From: Acidobacteriota bacterium | GTDB taxonomy: Bacteria > Acidobacteriota > Terriglobia > UBA7540 | Length of the DNA stretch: 64,000 nt | Assembly: GCA_023474345.1 (NCBI GenBank) | Contig: JAMCXS010000022.1 | Coordinates: forward strand, 124,001 to 188,000 | Direction of reading: 5' to 3' | Part shown: positions 8,554 through 17,424 of the stretch, in pieces | Layout: the number at the start of each line of letters is the position of its first letter | Position numbering within the stretch: the stretch's first letter is position 1 | Program-made: the position numbers and the translations under genes | The notes under the pieces: model-generated | Told to the model about the DNA's origin: nothing | The model's input: only the letters and a program-made list of their open reading frames with translations | Databases searched by the model: none

Positions 8554-9900
8554 TTGGCCCAAGAAGCTTTTCCCGAGCACGAAGGACAAGTGGTGCACGG
8601 CCTGACGAAAAGAGTTTTAATCGTACACTACCATGAAATCTGGCTCAAAGGAGGGAACAAGAAGTTCTTCCTGAGCCGGTTGATTGCCGCTGTGAAGCGC
8701 AGTCTCGCGGGGCTCGCGAGCCAGCCTTTGGAACACGTGGCTGACCGGCTGCTGGTGGCTGTGCCTGATGAAAGTCTGTTGCCGGTGATGGTGGGTCGCC
8801 TGCAACGGGTCTTTGGCATTGCATACATCGGAATTGCGTCGGAAGTGCCGTGCGGAATGCCGGAGATTGCCGCCTGTGCGTGCCACATCATGGGGCAGAA
8901 GAACCCTCGCAGTTTTGCGGTGCGCGCCAAGATTGCCGACGCTGCCTGCGGACTGCACTCGATGGGGCTCGAACGAGAACTCGGACATGAAATTCTGACG
9001 TTCCTCCGGTCAAAAGGGAGCGATGTCCGGGTCAACCTGGAAGATCCCGAGGTGACCTGCTGGGTGGAAGTGATACCGGGCAAGGCCCTTGTCTATGCCG
9101 AGCGCGCTGAAGGCGCCGGCGGGTTGCCCGCGGCGACCGGAGGACGGCTGGTGATGCTGCTTTCCGGCGGGTTTGATTCGGGCGTGGCGGCGTACAAGAT
9201 GATGCGGCGCAGCGCCCATCTGATATTTGTCCACTTTTACGGAAGCACGTCGGCATCGCGAGGATCGTCAAAGCCCGTGGCGGAAAGAATTGTCCGTACT
9301 CTTACGCCCTATCAATATACTTCGCGCCTTTATCTGATCCCTTTTGATTCGGTCCAAAGACAGATTGTGGCCGGCGCGCGTGAAAGTCTCCGTGTGTTGC
9401 TCTACCGGCGTATGATGGCTCGAATCGGCCGCGAGATCTGCCAGGTTGAGCGCGGTTTGGGCTTGGTGACGGGTGACAGCGTTTCGCAGGTTGCTTCACA
9501 GACCTTGCACAACCTCGCCGCCGTAGACCAAGGAATAGAGCTGCCCATCTATCGCCCGCTGGCCGGCGATGACAAGGAAGAAATTCTGCGCCTTGCGCGC
9601 CGCATCGGAACTTATACGATCTCCTGCGAGCCATTTGAGGATTGCTGTCCCCGTTTTATGCCGCGGTCACCGGCTATTTTTTCTAACCCCGAGGAACTCG
9701 GTGCGGCTGAGAAGGGACTTGACATCGAAGGACTCGTAACGGAGGGCCTTGAGGGTGCGCAGGTCATGGATTTTAAGTATGAATCTGGCCAGATCGAAGT
9801 TTGCGAAGGCACTCCCCACCGCTTCGAAAAGCTTGTCCAGCATCGAAAAGCTCTGCGCGCCGGGATCCCACAGCCTCCCGCACCGGTTGTGAAGCCGTAA
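8554..9900 (+). CDS. thiI: tRNA 4-thiouridine synthase ThiI
   Basis: 448 residues. TTG start with GGGAGG 8 bases upstream. The N-terminal ferredoxin-like and THUMP regions (about 20-175) contain the expected HYHEIWLKGGNKKFF and VRVNLEDPEV stretches. The PP-loop LLSGGFDSGVAAYKMM sits near residue 203, followed by LVTGDSVSQVASQTLHNLAAV. ThiI adenylates U8 of tRNA for 4-thiouridine formation and can feed sulfur to thiamin thiazole synthesis. The E. coli-type C-terminal rhodanese domain is absent; the protein ends about 60 residues after the PP-loop domain, so another sulfur carrier is probably used. CEPFEDCCPRFMP is a cysteine-rich segment near residue 355. Confidence 0.9.
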   Translation: MAQEAFPEHEGQVVHGLTKRVLIVHYHEIWLKGGNKKFFLSRLIAAVKRSLAGLASQPLEHVADRLLVAVPDESLLPVMVGRLQRVFGIAYIGIASEVPCGMPEIAACACHIMGQKNPRSFAVRAKIADAACGLHSMGLERELGHEILTFLRSKGSDVRVNLEDPEVTCWVEVIPGKALVYAERAEGAGGLPAATGGRLVMLLSGGFDSGVAAYKMMRRSAHLIFVHFYGSTSASRGSSKPVAERIVRTLTPYQYTSRLYLIPFDSVQRQIVAGARESLRVLLYRRMMARIGREICQVERGLGLVTGDSVSQVASQTLHNLAAVDQGIELPIYRPLAGDDKEEILRLARRIGTYTISCEPFEDCCPRFMPRSPAIFSNPEELGAAEKGLDIEGLVTEGLEGAQVMDFKYESGQIEVCEGTPHRFEKLVQHRKALRAGIPQPPAPVVKP

Positions 9901-10048
9901 GATCCCATCCGAAGATGGATCGCACAATTCCGCCGCTATGCCATTTGCGCGGACTCCACGGAGGGTTGCTTCCTATTCCGTTCATTTCCGATTTTTCCCT
10001 GTCCGGCGGCAGGGAACGTAACCTGCACAAATAACGTTTGCTTAGGTG

Positions 10049-10077
10049 TTGACTAGCCGATTTTTCGAATGTATGCT
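10049..10077 (+). promoter_or_regulatory. Sigma70-type promoter for the Ig-repeat lipoprotein gene
   Basis: TTGACT at 10049-10054 and TATGCT at 10072-10077 are separated by 17 bases. Predicted transcription starts near 10084, which excludes the ATG at 10069 and supports the lipoprotein start at 10114. Confidence 0.5.
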
Positions 10078-10113
10078 GGGGCACGCCGACCAACAACAGT
10101 TCCTCTGGGGGGG

Positions 10114-12735
10114 ATGACTGTGCGACGGGCCGTTGTGTTGATAGCCCTTGCAGTATTCTTGTCAGGCTGTGGTGGCGGGTCCGGAAGCGGGTCTAGTGGT
10201 GTCTCTAGCCAACCATCCCAGCAACCTTCTTCCCAGGTTTCGGTTTCACTTTCGCCGGGTTCTGAGCAGAGCATTGATCAGGGGCAGTCGGTGAGTTTCA
10301 CGGCCAGCGTAGTCAATGACTCCAGCAGTCAAGGCGTATCCTGGAGTCTATCCGGAAGCAAGTGCAGCGGCTCTGCTTGCGGCACGCTCACCAACACTTC
10401 CACGACCGCGGCAACGTACAACGCTCCTGCAAGCCTTTCGGCGGGAATTGACGTAAGCGTGACCGCTACGTCCGTAAAGGATAATAGCGTTTCTAAGTCG
10501 ACCACGGTGGTCGTTGATACCGCCCCGATTGTCACCACCACCACGCCCTTGCCGGGTGGTGTGGTGGGCACACCTTACTCGACAACTCTCCAGGCTACGG
10601 GTGGCACGGGAGCACTCACTTGGAGCCTCGCGAGCGGCTCATCGCTGCCCGCAGGGCTGGCGTTGACAAGCGGGGGCGTGATTGCCGGCACGCCCACCGC
10701 CCAAGGCACTTCAACTTTTACTGTGCAAGTCACGGACTCTGCCGGCACGCCCGAGTCGCAGCAGAAACCGCTCAGCATCGCCATCGCGAACCCCCTGGTG
10801 ATTGTCAAAACGGTGCTGCTCGACGGCAACGAGGGAGTTCCTTACACTGCCCCCCTTCAGGCGACAGGCGGCACGGGAGCGCTCACTTGGAACCTCGCGA
10901 GCGGCTCATCGCTGCCCGCAGGGCTGTCCTTGGCAACCGCTGGGATTATTTCCGGCACACCCACTGCAACAGGAACTTTCAACTTCACTGTGACCGTGAG
11001 CGATTCCGGCACGCCGGCGCAAGCTGCTTCCGGCCAATTTAGCATTACCATCATGGGCGCCATGGTCATTGCCACCCCTTCTCTGCCTGACGGCACAAAA
11101 GGTGTTGCTTACAGTGCAACCCTTGAGGCTGACTATGCCGTTTCACCGGTTTCCTGGAGTATCACCACCGACAGCCTCCCTAGTGGACTGACGCTGGACG
11201 CGAGCACCGGGTTGATTTCCGGTACGCCTGCCGCGACAGGCACGTTCAACTTCACCGTGACCGTCACCGACTCAAGCTCGCCGCCGCAAAACGTCTCCAA
11301 GCAGCTTAGTATCACGATCAATCCCGGTGGTGCGCAGAGCGGGCTGCTGAACGGGCACTACGCCTTTCTGATGAGCGGCTATGATTCCAGTGGAAGTCCG
11401 GTGGCCGTCGCGGGAAGCTTCGTGGCCGACGGTTCAGGAGACATTCAAAGCGGCGTTGAAGATATCAACAGCTTCGCTTCCGGCTCATCGCCAAGCCTGA
11501 CCTTCAGCGGAACTTATACGGTTGGAGCTGACTCCCGTGGCACGATTACTATTACTAATTCGCAGCCCAACACCTTTACCATGGCCATAGCGCTGGGAAC
11601 GGTTTCTTCTGGCGTTGCGACAAAGGGTTCCATTCTCGAATTCGACCCGAACGGTTACGTAATGAGCGGCACCATCGACAAGCAGGAAACCAGCGCGTTT
11701 TCACAGGCAGCCCTGAGTGGCGGTTACGCTTTTGGCTTTGCAGGCTCGGACAGCACTGCAAACCGCATGGGCATCGTAGGCGAATTCACGGCTGACGGCT
11801 CAGGGGGCATCACAGCGGGTTTGTTTGATGCCAATGACAATGGAATTCTTACCGCCAAGGGGGCTTTCACCGGCGCTTACCCCGCAATAGATACCTCAGA
11901 TGGCCGGACACAAGTAGTTACGCTTGCGGGTGTCTTGCCCGCGCCACCTCACTATGCTTTCTATGTTGTGTCTGCGGCGAAGTGGTTGGCTATCAGTTTG
12001 GACAATGCCGCCACTTCGGGTCTCGTCACCGGGGAACTGGATGCGCAGTCAGGAGAGCCGTTTGCGCCGGGCGCGCTGAATGGGGTATGCGTGGTAAGCA
12101 CTGAATCCTCATCATCGAATGGTCCCAGCGGCGGATCCCGGGTGATGCTCGGGCTCGCTACGTTCGATGGGAGCGGGAACGCTGGCTTTTCCTTCGATGT
12201 CAATGATGCGGGCACGCTTGCAAGCCTAAATCCGAACGGTACCAGCGTTGTTGAATCAAGCGGCCGGCTTACGCTGGACGCTCAAGGCATATCCGAACTG
12301 GTCGGCTACCTGATTAAGGCAAATCAGGGATTTATATTAGGTACGGGCTCAGATGTTGCGGCAGGCTTCCTGGAGGCCCAGTCGCCGGGGTCATTTAGCA
12401 CCTCCTCGCTGAATGGCTCTTTCTTTTTCGGCACCCTTCCCTTTGCAGTGCCGCCCGTACCACCCCCTCTGGTAGGCCTCACCGCTTCGTTGTCGATTGG
12501 AATCATTACGTTTGACGGCAACGGAAATCTTTCCGGCACGAAAGATTCAAATCAAATGGGTGCGCTCGATCCCGACCAAACGATTACTGACAAGTATTTG
12601 GTGTCATCTAATAATGGACGCGTGACCGTTGATTCAAACTCGTTGATCTTGTACATCGTTTCCCCTACAAAGATTTTTAGCATGAGCACGAGCGCGAAAG
12701 ATCCAAACCCAACGCTCGGGTTCGACCAGCAATAA
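10114..12735 (+). CDS. Large lipoprotein with putative-Ig (He_PIG) repeats and four C-terminal modules
   Basis: Start taken at ATG 10114 (GTG 10120 is also possible), downstream of the predicted promoter and next to a G-rich ribosome site. The product (about 873 residues) has a clean lipobox, LAVFLSGC, then a Gly/Ser/Gln linker. An Ig-like domain follows near residues 45-140, then three He_PIG-type repeats near 145-395, each with GTPY/VAYS...LPAGL...GTPTATGTFNFTV. Four tandem modules of about 110-125 residues then start near 409, 533, 654 and 765, each with a hydrophobic opening (NGHYAF, GGYAFGF, NGVCVV, NGSFFF) and an ADGSG/FDGSGN...D.ND motif. It is probably anchored at the outer surface for adhesion or matrix binding; this is inference. 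Confidence 0.75.
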   Translation: MTVRRAVVLIALAVFLSGCGGGSGSGSSGVSSQPSQQPSSQVSVSLSPGSEQSIDQGQSVSFTASVVNDSSSQGVSWSLSGSKCSGSACGTLTNTSTTAATYNAPASLSAGIDVSVTATSVKDNSVSKSTTVVVDTAPIVTTTTPLPGGVVGTPYSTTLQATGGTGALTWSLASGSSLPAGLALTSGGVIAGTPTAQGTSTFTVQVTDSAGTPESQQKPLSIAIANPLVIVKTVLLDGNEGVPYTAPLQATGGTGALTWNLASGSSLPAGLSLATAGIISGTPTATGTFNFTVTVSDSGTPAQAASGQFSITIMGAMVIATPSLPDGTKGVAYSATLEADYAVSPVSWSITTDSLPSGLTLDASTGLISGTPAATGTFNFTVTVTDSSSPPQNVSKQLSITINPGGAQSGLLNGHYAFLMSGYDSSGSPVAVAGSFVADGSGDIQSGVEDINSFASGSSPSLTFSGTYTVGADSRGTITITNSQPNTFTMAIALGTVSSGVATKGSILEFDPNGYVMSGTIDKQETSAFSQAALSGGYAFGFAGSDSTANRMGIVGEFTADGSGGITAGLFDANDNGILTAKGAFTGAYPAIDTSDGRTQVVTLAGVLPAPPHYAFYVVSAAKWLAISLDNAATSGLVTGELDAQSGEPFAPGALNGVCVVSTESSSSNGPSGGSRVMLGLATFDGSGNAGFSFDVNDAGTLASLNPNGTSVVESSGRLTLDAQGISELVGYLIKANQGFILGTGSDVAAGFLEAQSPGSFSTSSLNGSFFFGTLPFAVPPVPPPLVGLTASLSIGIITFDGNGNLSGTKDSNQMGALDPDQTITDKYLVSSNNGRVTVDSNSLILYIVSPTKIFSMSTSAKDPNPTLGFDQQ

Positions 12736-13057
12736 GGCGGCCCTGGCGATCTCAGGGGCAATAACTCCCGACGCGGGAACTGGCGAGAGCGCCATATGTA
12801 CTTGCCTTGCCGCGTACGGGCAGCGTGCAAGTCCTTATCCTCCCGTGAAAGGCCGGTAGCCAAAAATTCAACGGGGGTCCGAGCAAGAGCGGTCAAACGA
12901 CGCAATTTGTCACGCAAGTACTGCCCCCAGCACAACTCGTCGGTGGACTGCGAAAAGCCGAAGTTGACCCGCCAATGAACCCACGACCCGGGATGTATGC
13001 TATAGTGGGTGAGATGGGTAGTGTGAAGGGGCGCCCCCTGAAGGAGTAATCATTCGA
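12736..13057. other. Intergenic region
   Basis: About 320 bases upstream of the S41-like gene. A TATAGT element lies at 13001-13006 without a -35 at proper spacing (TTGACC at 12964 is too far). GGAG at 13040-13043 precedes the ATG at 13058 at longish spacing. No other structure is supported. Confidence 0.4.
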
Positions 13058-14281
13058 ATGACGAAGCGTATTCGACTGCTGGTAATTTTCATCTCTTCGG
13101 TACTGGTTTTTTACGTGGTCATCGGGGCGGTGCTGGGAAGCAGCAGCACGGATTCGGATGAGAAGTCGTACCGCGATCTGGGAGTCTACAGCGAGGTTCT
13201 TTCCAGAATTCAGCAGGAATATGTGACGCAGCCGAATCTTAAGAAGGTTACAAAGGGGGCAATTCGAGGATTGCTCGAAGCGCTCGACCCTTACAGTACC
13301 TACTTCACGCCGCCAGAGTATCAGGCATATCTCAAGGATCCCAAGCCCGGCCGGGGTGATGTGGGGCTTTTCATTTCCAAACGGATGGGATTCACCACTG
13401 TCGTTTCGGTCTTGCCGGGCAGCCCTGCCCAAAAAGCCGGCATTGAGCCTGGAGACCTGATCGACGAAATAAACGGCAAACGGCTTAGGGAGTTATCCGT
13501 AGTGCAGATTCATCGTTTGCTGGCTGGCGAGCCCGGGTCAACTGTCGTCGTGTCCGTTATCAAGGGCAACGAGGGGCAACCTGTAAAGATGACGATGACT
13601 CGTGTGGTATTGAACAACGCCCCTGTGGTGTCTAAGCTTATTGATGGCAACGCGGCTTACTTGCGTGTTCCGACTTTCAATGAGGGCACATCCAAGGAAA
13701 TCGCCGCCAAGCTTAAAGAACTTATCGCTAGCGGAGCGAACAAGATTGTGCTGGATTTAAGAAACTGCGCCGGAGGGAAAGAGGAGGAGGGCGAGAAAAC
13801 AGCCAACCTATTCCTCAATCACGGTCTGATTACGTATCTATACGGCCAGAGGTTCCCTCGCAAAAACATTATGGCGCAGCCTTCGGAGCAGATCACGAAC
13901 CTACCCCTTGTTGTTCTTATCAATCAGTCGACGGCAGGCCCGGCGGAGATCGTAGCCGCGGCCATCATGGATAATAAGCGAGGGGATGTAGTAGGTGTTC
14001 GCAGTTTCGGGGAAGGAGTTTATCAAAAGTTGATCCCCGTAGGCGATGGTTCAGCTTTATTGCTCTCCGTAGCCAAATACTATACGCCGGATGGGCAAGC
14101 CATCGTTGAAAACGGTGTGACGCCAAATGTCATTCAACCCGCCGAGAATGTGACTGCCAGCATGGGCGGCGAGTCAGAAGAGAATGCCCCTGAGCAGTTT
14201 GGTGGTCCGAACGACTTGCAACTACAGAAAGCGCTCGAAATTCTCAAACAGGAGAGCGCTCCGGCCAAGGCTGCGGCGTGA
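13058..14281 (+). CDS. S41-family (CtpA/Prc-like) protein with PDZ domain, catalytic residues absent
   Basis: 407 residues: a membrane or signal segment (residues 5-28), an N-terminal helical region, a PDZ domain near 105-190 (VLPGSPAQKAGIEPGDLIDEINGK), and the S41 core near 195-360. In the nucleophile motif, family members have Ser three residues before the conserved Glu (S/T-A-S-x-x-E). Here it reads STAGPAE, with Gly at that place. The catalytic Lys of FGKG reads SFGEGVYQ, with Glu. Both residues of the Ser/Lys dyad are therefore missing, while the fold and the SVAKYYTPDGQAI strand remain. It is probably a periplasmic binding or scaffold protein rather than a protease. The C-terminus is Glu/Ala-rich. 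Confidence 0.8.
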   Translation: MTKRIRLLVIFISSVLVFYVVIGAVLGSSSTDSDEKSYRDLGVYSEVLSRIQQEYVTQPNLKKVTKGAIRGLLEALDPYSTYFTPPEYQAYLKDPKPGRGDVGLFISKRMGFTTVVSVLPGSPAQKAGIEPGDLIDEINGKRLRELSVVQIHRLLAGEPGSTVVVSVIKGNEGQPVKMTMTRVVLNNAPVVSKLIDGNAAYLRVPTFNEGTSKEIAAKLKELIASGANKIVLDLRNCAGGKEEEGEKTANLFLNHGLITYLYGQRFPRKNIMAQPSEQITNLPLVVLINQSTAGPAEIVAAAIMDNKRGDVVGVRSFGEGVYQKLIPVGDGSALLLSVAKYYTPDGQAIVENGVTPNVIQPAENVTASMGGESEENAPEQFGGPNDLQLQKALEILKQESAPAKAAA

Positions 14282-14533
14282 AAGAGCGTCAAAAGTTCCA
14301 CTGTAAAACCTGGGAAAATATAGAATTGTGCCTCCTTGGCCGTCTTGTAATCTGAGATAATAAATCCCATAGCTCACCTCTTGCTGCCCTCAACGCCTTG
14401 CTTGCCAACCCCTTACCTGCTTGGGCTTTGTGGTCTGTGCTTGCGCTGAATCAGCTTTCCACGTCGCAACGGATTACACGTGGGAATTCCCTTAGAGGAA
14501 GGTTTCTGAGAGGGTTGTTGCCGCGAAGGGGAT

Positions 14534-15214
14534 CTACTTTAAAGCCTGAGAGTTATCTCTTTCGGGGGGAAGTGTGATGGTCAGATCTCTGTCCAGACGC
14601 ATCCCAATCAGTGAACCGGCGGGAAGGACTGCCTGTTTACCCTTGGGAAGAAGGAGTGCCGTCACAAGTCCCGCGACACCCGCCGCAATACCTGGCCCTA
14701 TTCCCCCTGCGGCAGCACCCGCAGCCGCAGGGGCTCCAAAGATCACTAGCTGTTTCGCGCGGGATGGCCCTCCGCCCTTGAGATCACCCTCGGCATCGAC
14801 TCGGGAGCCATCCCCACCTTCTCGGCTGGAAAAGACTTCCGTTAAGGAACCGGAAATGGCCACCTTCTGTCCGTTAGGTAGCTCGAGCGTGTTGAAAAGG
14901 ACGTATAACTGCCCTCCCTTGCCGCGATGATGTGCGGCATGGACTTCTTGGATGCGGCCGTCGACTCGTATGCCCTTGGGCAAAACCAGGCGATCTTCTA
15001 CATAGACGGGGTCCAGGAGGGTGGTGATGACAATATCGCCCTTTTTGGATGTTTTAGAGCTGATTGCTGTATGGAGCGCTAATTTGAACTCTGTCCCTTC
15101 AGGAATCCAATACTGGTTCTGGGCAGCCGCAAGACTAGTCTGAGCGCGAACCAACGCCGGTAGCGCGGCCACTGCCAGTGCCGCTAGCAGAATCTTAAAC
15201 GCATTTCGAACCAT
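14534..15214 (-). CDS. Exported protein with glycine-zipper segment, function unknown
   Basis: 226 residues with a classical signal peptide (KILLAALAVAALPALVRAQ). The middle part reads PEGTEFKLALHTAISSKTSKKGD and LVLPKGIRVDGRIQEV, a pattern like the beta-rich domain of conjugal-transfer or TrbI-like proteins that dictates polymer-like stability, but the match is weak. Near residues 160-190 a Gly/Ala-rich hydrophobic run (APAAAGAAAGGIGPGIAAGVAG) looks like a glycine zipper that may insert in a membrane. It stands alone on the minus strand between two other exported-protein genes. Confidence 0.6.
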   Translation of the reverse strand: MVRNAFKILLAALAVAALPALVRAQTSLAAAQNQYWIPEGTEFKLALHTAISSKTSKKGDIVITTLLDPVYVEDRLVLPKGIRVDGRIQEVHAAHHRGKGGQLYVLFNTLELPNGQKVAISGSLTEVFSSREGGDGSRVDAEGDLKGGGPSRAKQLVIFGAPAAAGAAAGGIGPGIAAGVAGLVTALLLPKGKQAVLPAGSLIGMRLDRDLTITLPPERDNSQALK

Positions 15215-15475
15215 GGGATTCCCCCTCAGTACACCGTGATCCTCTGAAGGCCTAACTCAGCGCCCACCAATAATTTCACCACTAAACCTTCCGAGTCGTC
15301 AAAGAGAAAATTTCGCTGATCAGGTGGCTATTTATTTCTAAGTCAACTTACCAATCGATCATCAGGCCACCGCCCGCGCAATCCAGCAGAAACCGCGCCT
15401 GGAGTAGCTGCCTTAATATGCCCTCGGGAATCGATGAACCGTTCCCGGCGAGTCGCCTCTACCCCCTGCCGACGA

Positions 15476-15982
15476 TTACTTTGCGAGGATCATCATGTCC
15501 ATGATCACGTGTGCCTTGTTGAGAAGCAGGACGCGAGCGCCTAGCATCACGCGGGAATATCCCGGCGGCAGGGGCGGCAAACGCCGTGATAGGGCAACCG
15601 GGAACGGCTGGAGCCGCTTCTCCAGTCCCGGAGGCAGCGTGCCCCTTTCCCTGAGTTGTTTTTCCAGCCCCGGCGGGAGATTGCCCCCACGTTTGGCGAG
15701 GCCTGGAGGAAGATTCGAGGCATCCCGCAGGAAGTAATCATGAATAATCTGTCTGTCGTGAGAGGAAAACCTTACTTTCGACTCTTCTCTCCTCCCGCTG
15801 TAATATCCTCGCCCGCGATTACCGTGTTCTTCGGCTTCCTCTGCGCCGTGTCCATGATTCTCGTGGCTTCGGCCTTGTCCATTCCAGTTAAGATGGCTCG
15901 GCAAAGGATCAGCGGCGCTCATAGGAACTCCCATGAATACCCATACGGTGGACATCAATCCCAAGGCTAAGAATCTTCGCAT
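15476..15982 (-). CDS. CigR/RcnB-like small exported protein with LPPGL repeats
   Basis: 168 residues: signal peptide (about 1-24), a His/Gly/Glu-rich region, then three LPPGLxK repeats at short intervals (residues about 93-120) followed by SRRLPPLPPGYSRVMLGARVLLLN...VIMDMM. This order of LPPG(L/I)xK repeats followed by a PGY...L..V..VI segment is that of CigR-type/RcnB-like periplasmic proteins. The molecular role is not established for this lineage. The His-rich stretch (ENHGHGAEEAEEHGN) could bind metal, but that is inference. Confidence 0.6.
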   Translation of the reverse strand: MRRFLALGLMSTVWVFMGVPMSAADPLPSHLNWNGQGRSHENHGHGAEEAEEHGNRGRGYYSGRREESKVRFSSHDRQIIHDYFLRDASNLPPGLAKRGGNLPPGLEKQLRERGTLPPGLEKRLQPFPVALSRRLPPLPPGYSRVMLGARVLLLNKAHVIMDMMILAK

Positions 15983-16226
15983 CAGGTCTCCTTTCGAGCC
16001 CCCTCCTCAGCTTGTGAACTACCAGCAGGACCTCCCAGAGAATTAAGTGTTGCTTTGCAGATCTCGTTACCAATCAGCCCAGTATACAGCACCAGCCCTC
16101 AGGAACGAATTGGAATCAATATGCTCCAGCAGGTGCGCGGGCGGGTCGAGAGTCCTTAGGCAGATTCAATGGTCCTCGGCAAGCCTGACTGAGCCCTCGA
16201 GATGATTTCCGGCCTGCGAACCTTTG

Positions 16227-16255
16227 TTGACGCTCCTGAGGCGGAACTCTATAAT
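16227..16255 (+). promoter_or_regulatory. Strong sigma70-type promoter for the VWFA gene
   Basis: TTGACG at 16227-16232 and a perfect TATAAT at 16250-16255 are separated by 17 bases. Transcription should begin near 16262, so the open frame's TTG at 16255 cannot be the start and ATG 16282 is preferred. Confidence 0.7.
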
Positions 16256-16281
16256 TGATTCGAAGTTCGCAAACTGAGACC

Positions 16282-17214
16282 ATGAAGAAGTTTTTCGGGG
16301 CATTACTGATCGGTTGTTTTCTAGCGGTTCCGGCCGCGGCACAAACCACAAAGAACGTAAAGCTTAGCCCCCAGCAAAATCATGTACCCCAGATTCGTGT
16401 TCACGTCAACCTGGAGAATGTCCTGTTTACCGTTGTTGACAAGAAGAACCGGCTGGTACCAAATCTCAGCAAGGATGACTTTACTGTCTACGACGACGGC
16501 AAGCCGCAAAAGATACTGTTTTTCAACCGGGAAAATAACCTTCCGCTTCGAATCGGCGTTCTGATCGATACCAGCAACAGTATCCGGCTGCGTCTGCATT
16601 TCGAGCAGAGGGCTGCCATCGATTTTCTCGACGACATCGTGCGGCCCGAAGAGGATAAAGCCTTCGTGGTCGGATTTGATGTACATCCTGTGATGGTCCA
16701 GGACTACACCGATGACCTCGACAAGCTTTCGACGGCCATTCAGTCTCTGCAAGCTGGCGGGGGGACGGGGCTGTACGACGCCATCTATTATGCTTGCAAA
16801 GAAAAGATGATTTACACCCCGACTCCGCAGCCTTATTTGCGAAGAGTTCTGATTATTGTCTCGGACGGGCGGGATAATTTCAGTGAGCATTCGCGCGACG
16901 AAGCGCTGGCCATGGCCGAGAAGGCAGAGGCAATCATTTACGCGATCAGCACGAACTGGACCGGAAACCCCTCGCAAGGAGACAAAGTGTTGAAGTATTT
17001 TGCGGCGGAAACCGGAGGCCGGGCTTTCTTTCCAATCAGGGCCAGCGACTTGGCAGTTGATTTTCAACGTATATCGCACGAATTGCGCAGCCAGTACAGC
17101 CTTGCGTACGCAATTCCAGTGAATAACGGCGCCTTCCGAAGAATCACGATTAAGACCCGCCAGAAGGGCCTGAAAGTGCTGGCAAAGACAGGTTATTTCG
17201 CTCCCGCCGAGTAG
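16282..17214 (+). CDS. Exported VWFA-domain protein (TIGR03436-like, Acidobacteria type)
   Basis: 310 residues from ATG 16282, which directly opens a signal peptide (MKKFFGALLIGCFLAVPAAAQ). A short beta domain follows with VDKKNRLVPNLSKDDFTVYDDGKPQKI, which is the family hallmark. The VWA domain has the metal-site motif DTSNS, the Thr/Asp-loop GGGTGLYDAIYYA and SDGRDN. The C-terminal RSQYSLAYAI and KTGYFAP segments are also typical. Such proteins are abundant in Acidobacteriota, and their ligands are unknown. A second paralog lies convergently downstream at 17425..18438. Confidence 0.88.
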   Translation: MKKFFGALLIGCFLAVPAAAQTTKNVKLSPQQNHVPQIRVHVNLENVLFTVVDKKNRLVPNLSKDDFTVYDDGKPQKILFFNRENNLPLRIGVLIDTSNSIRLRLHFEQRAAIDFLDDIVRPEEDKAFVVGFDVHPVMVQDYTDDLDKLSTAIQSLQAGGGTGLYDAIYYACKEKMIYTPTPQPYLRRVLIIVSDGRDNFSEHSRDEALAMAEKAEAIIYAISTNWTGNPSQGDKVLKYFAAETGGRAFFPIRASDLAVDFQRISHELRSQYSLAYAIPVNNGAFRRITIKTRQKGLKVLAKTGYFAPAE

Positions 17215-17424
17215 GGGCGCTGGCCTCAGCGCTGAAAACCCCCGGCAAGGACGCTTCCACGGAAACCTGTAAAATATGGCCACAACCGCTCGGCCGGTGA
17301 CCCGTCCGCGCGTCTCAGACGACCTTGTAAGCATTGCTTGCCACCGAGCGGTAGTACAAGCAAAACCTATACTACGCCTCGCGGGTTTTAATAGCCGCCG
17401 AAGCGACCGCCACGATTACGATTC

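Noticed and set aside
12964-13006. Promoter for the S41-like gene
   Set aside because: TTGACC and TATAGT are 31 bases apart, too far for one sigma70 promoter.
16321-17334. 337-codon minus-strand open frame
   Set aside because: It lies opposite the VWFA gene, with no signal peptide, motif or ribosome site.
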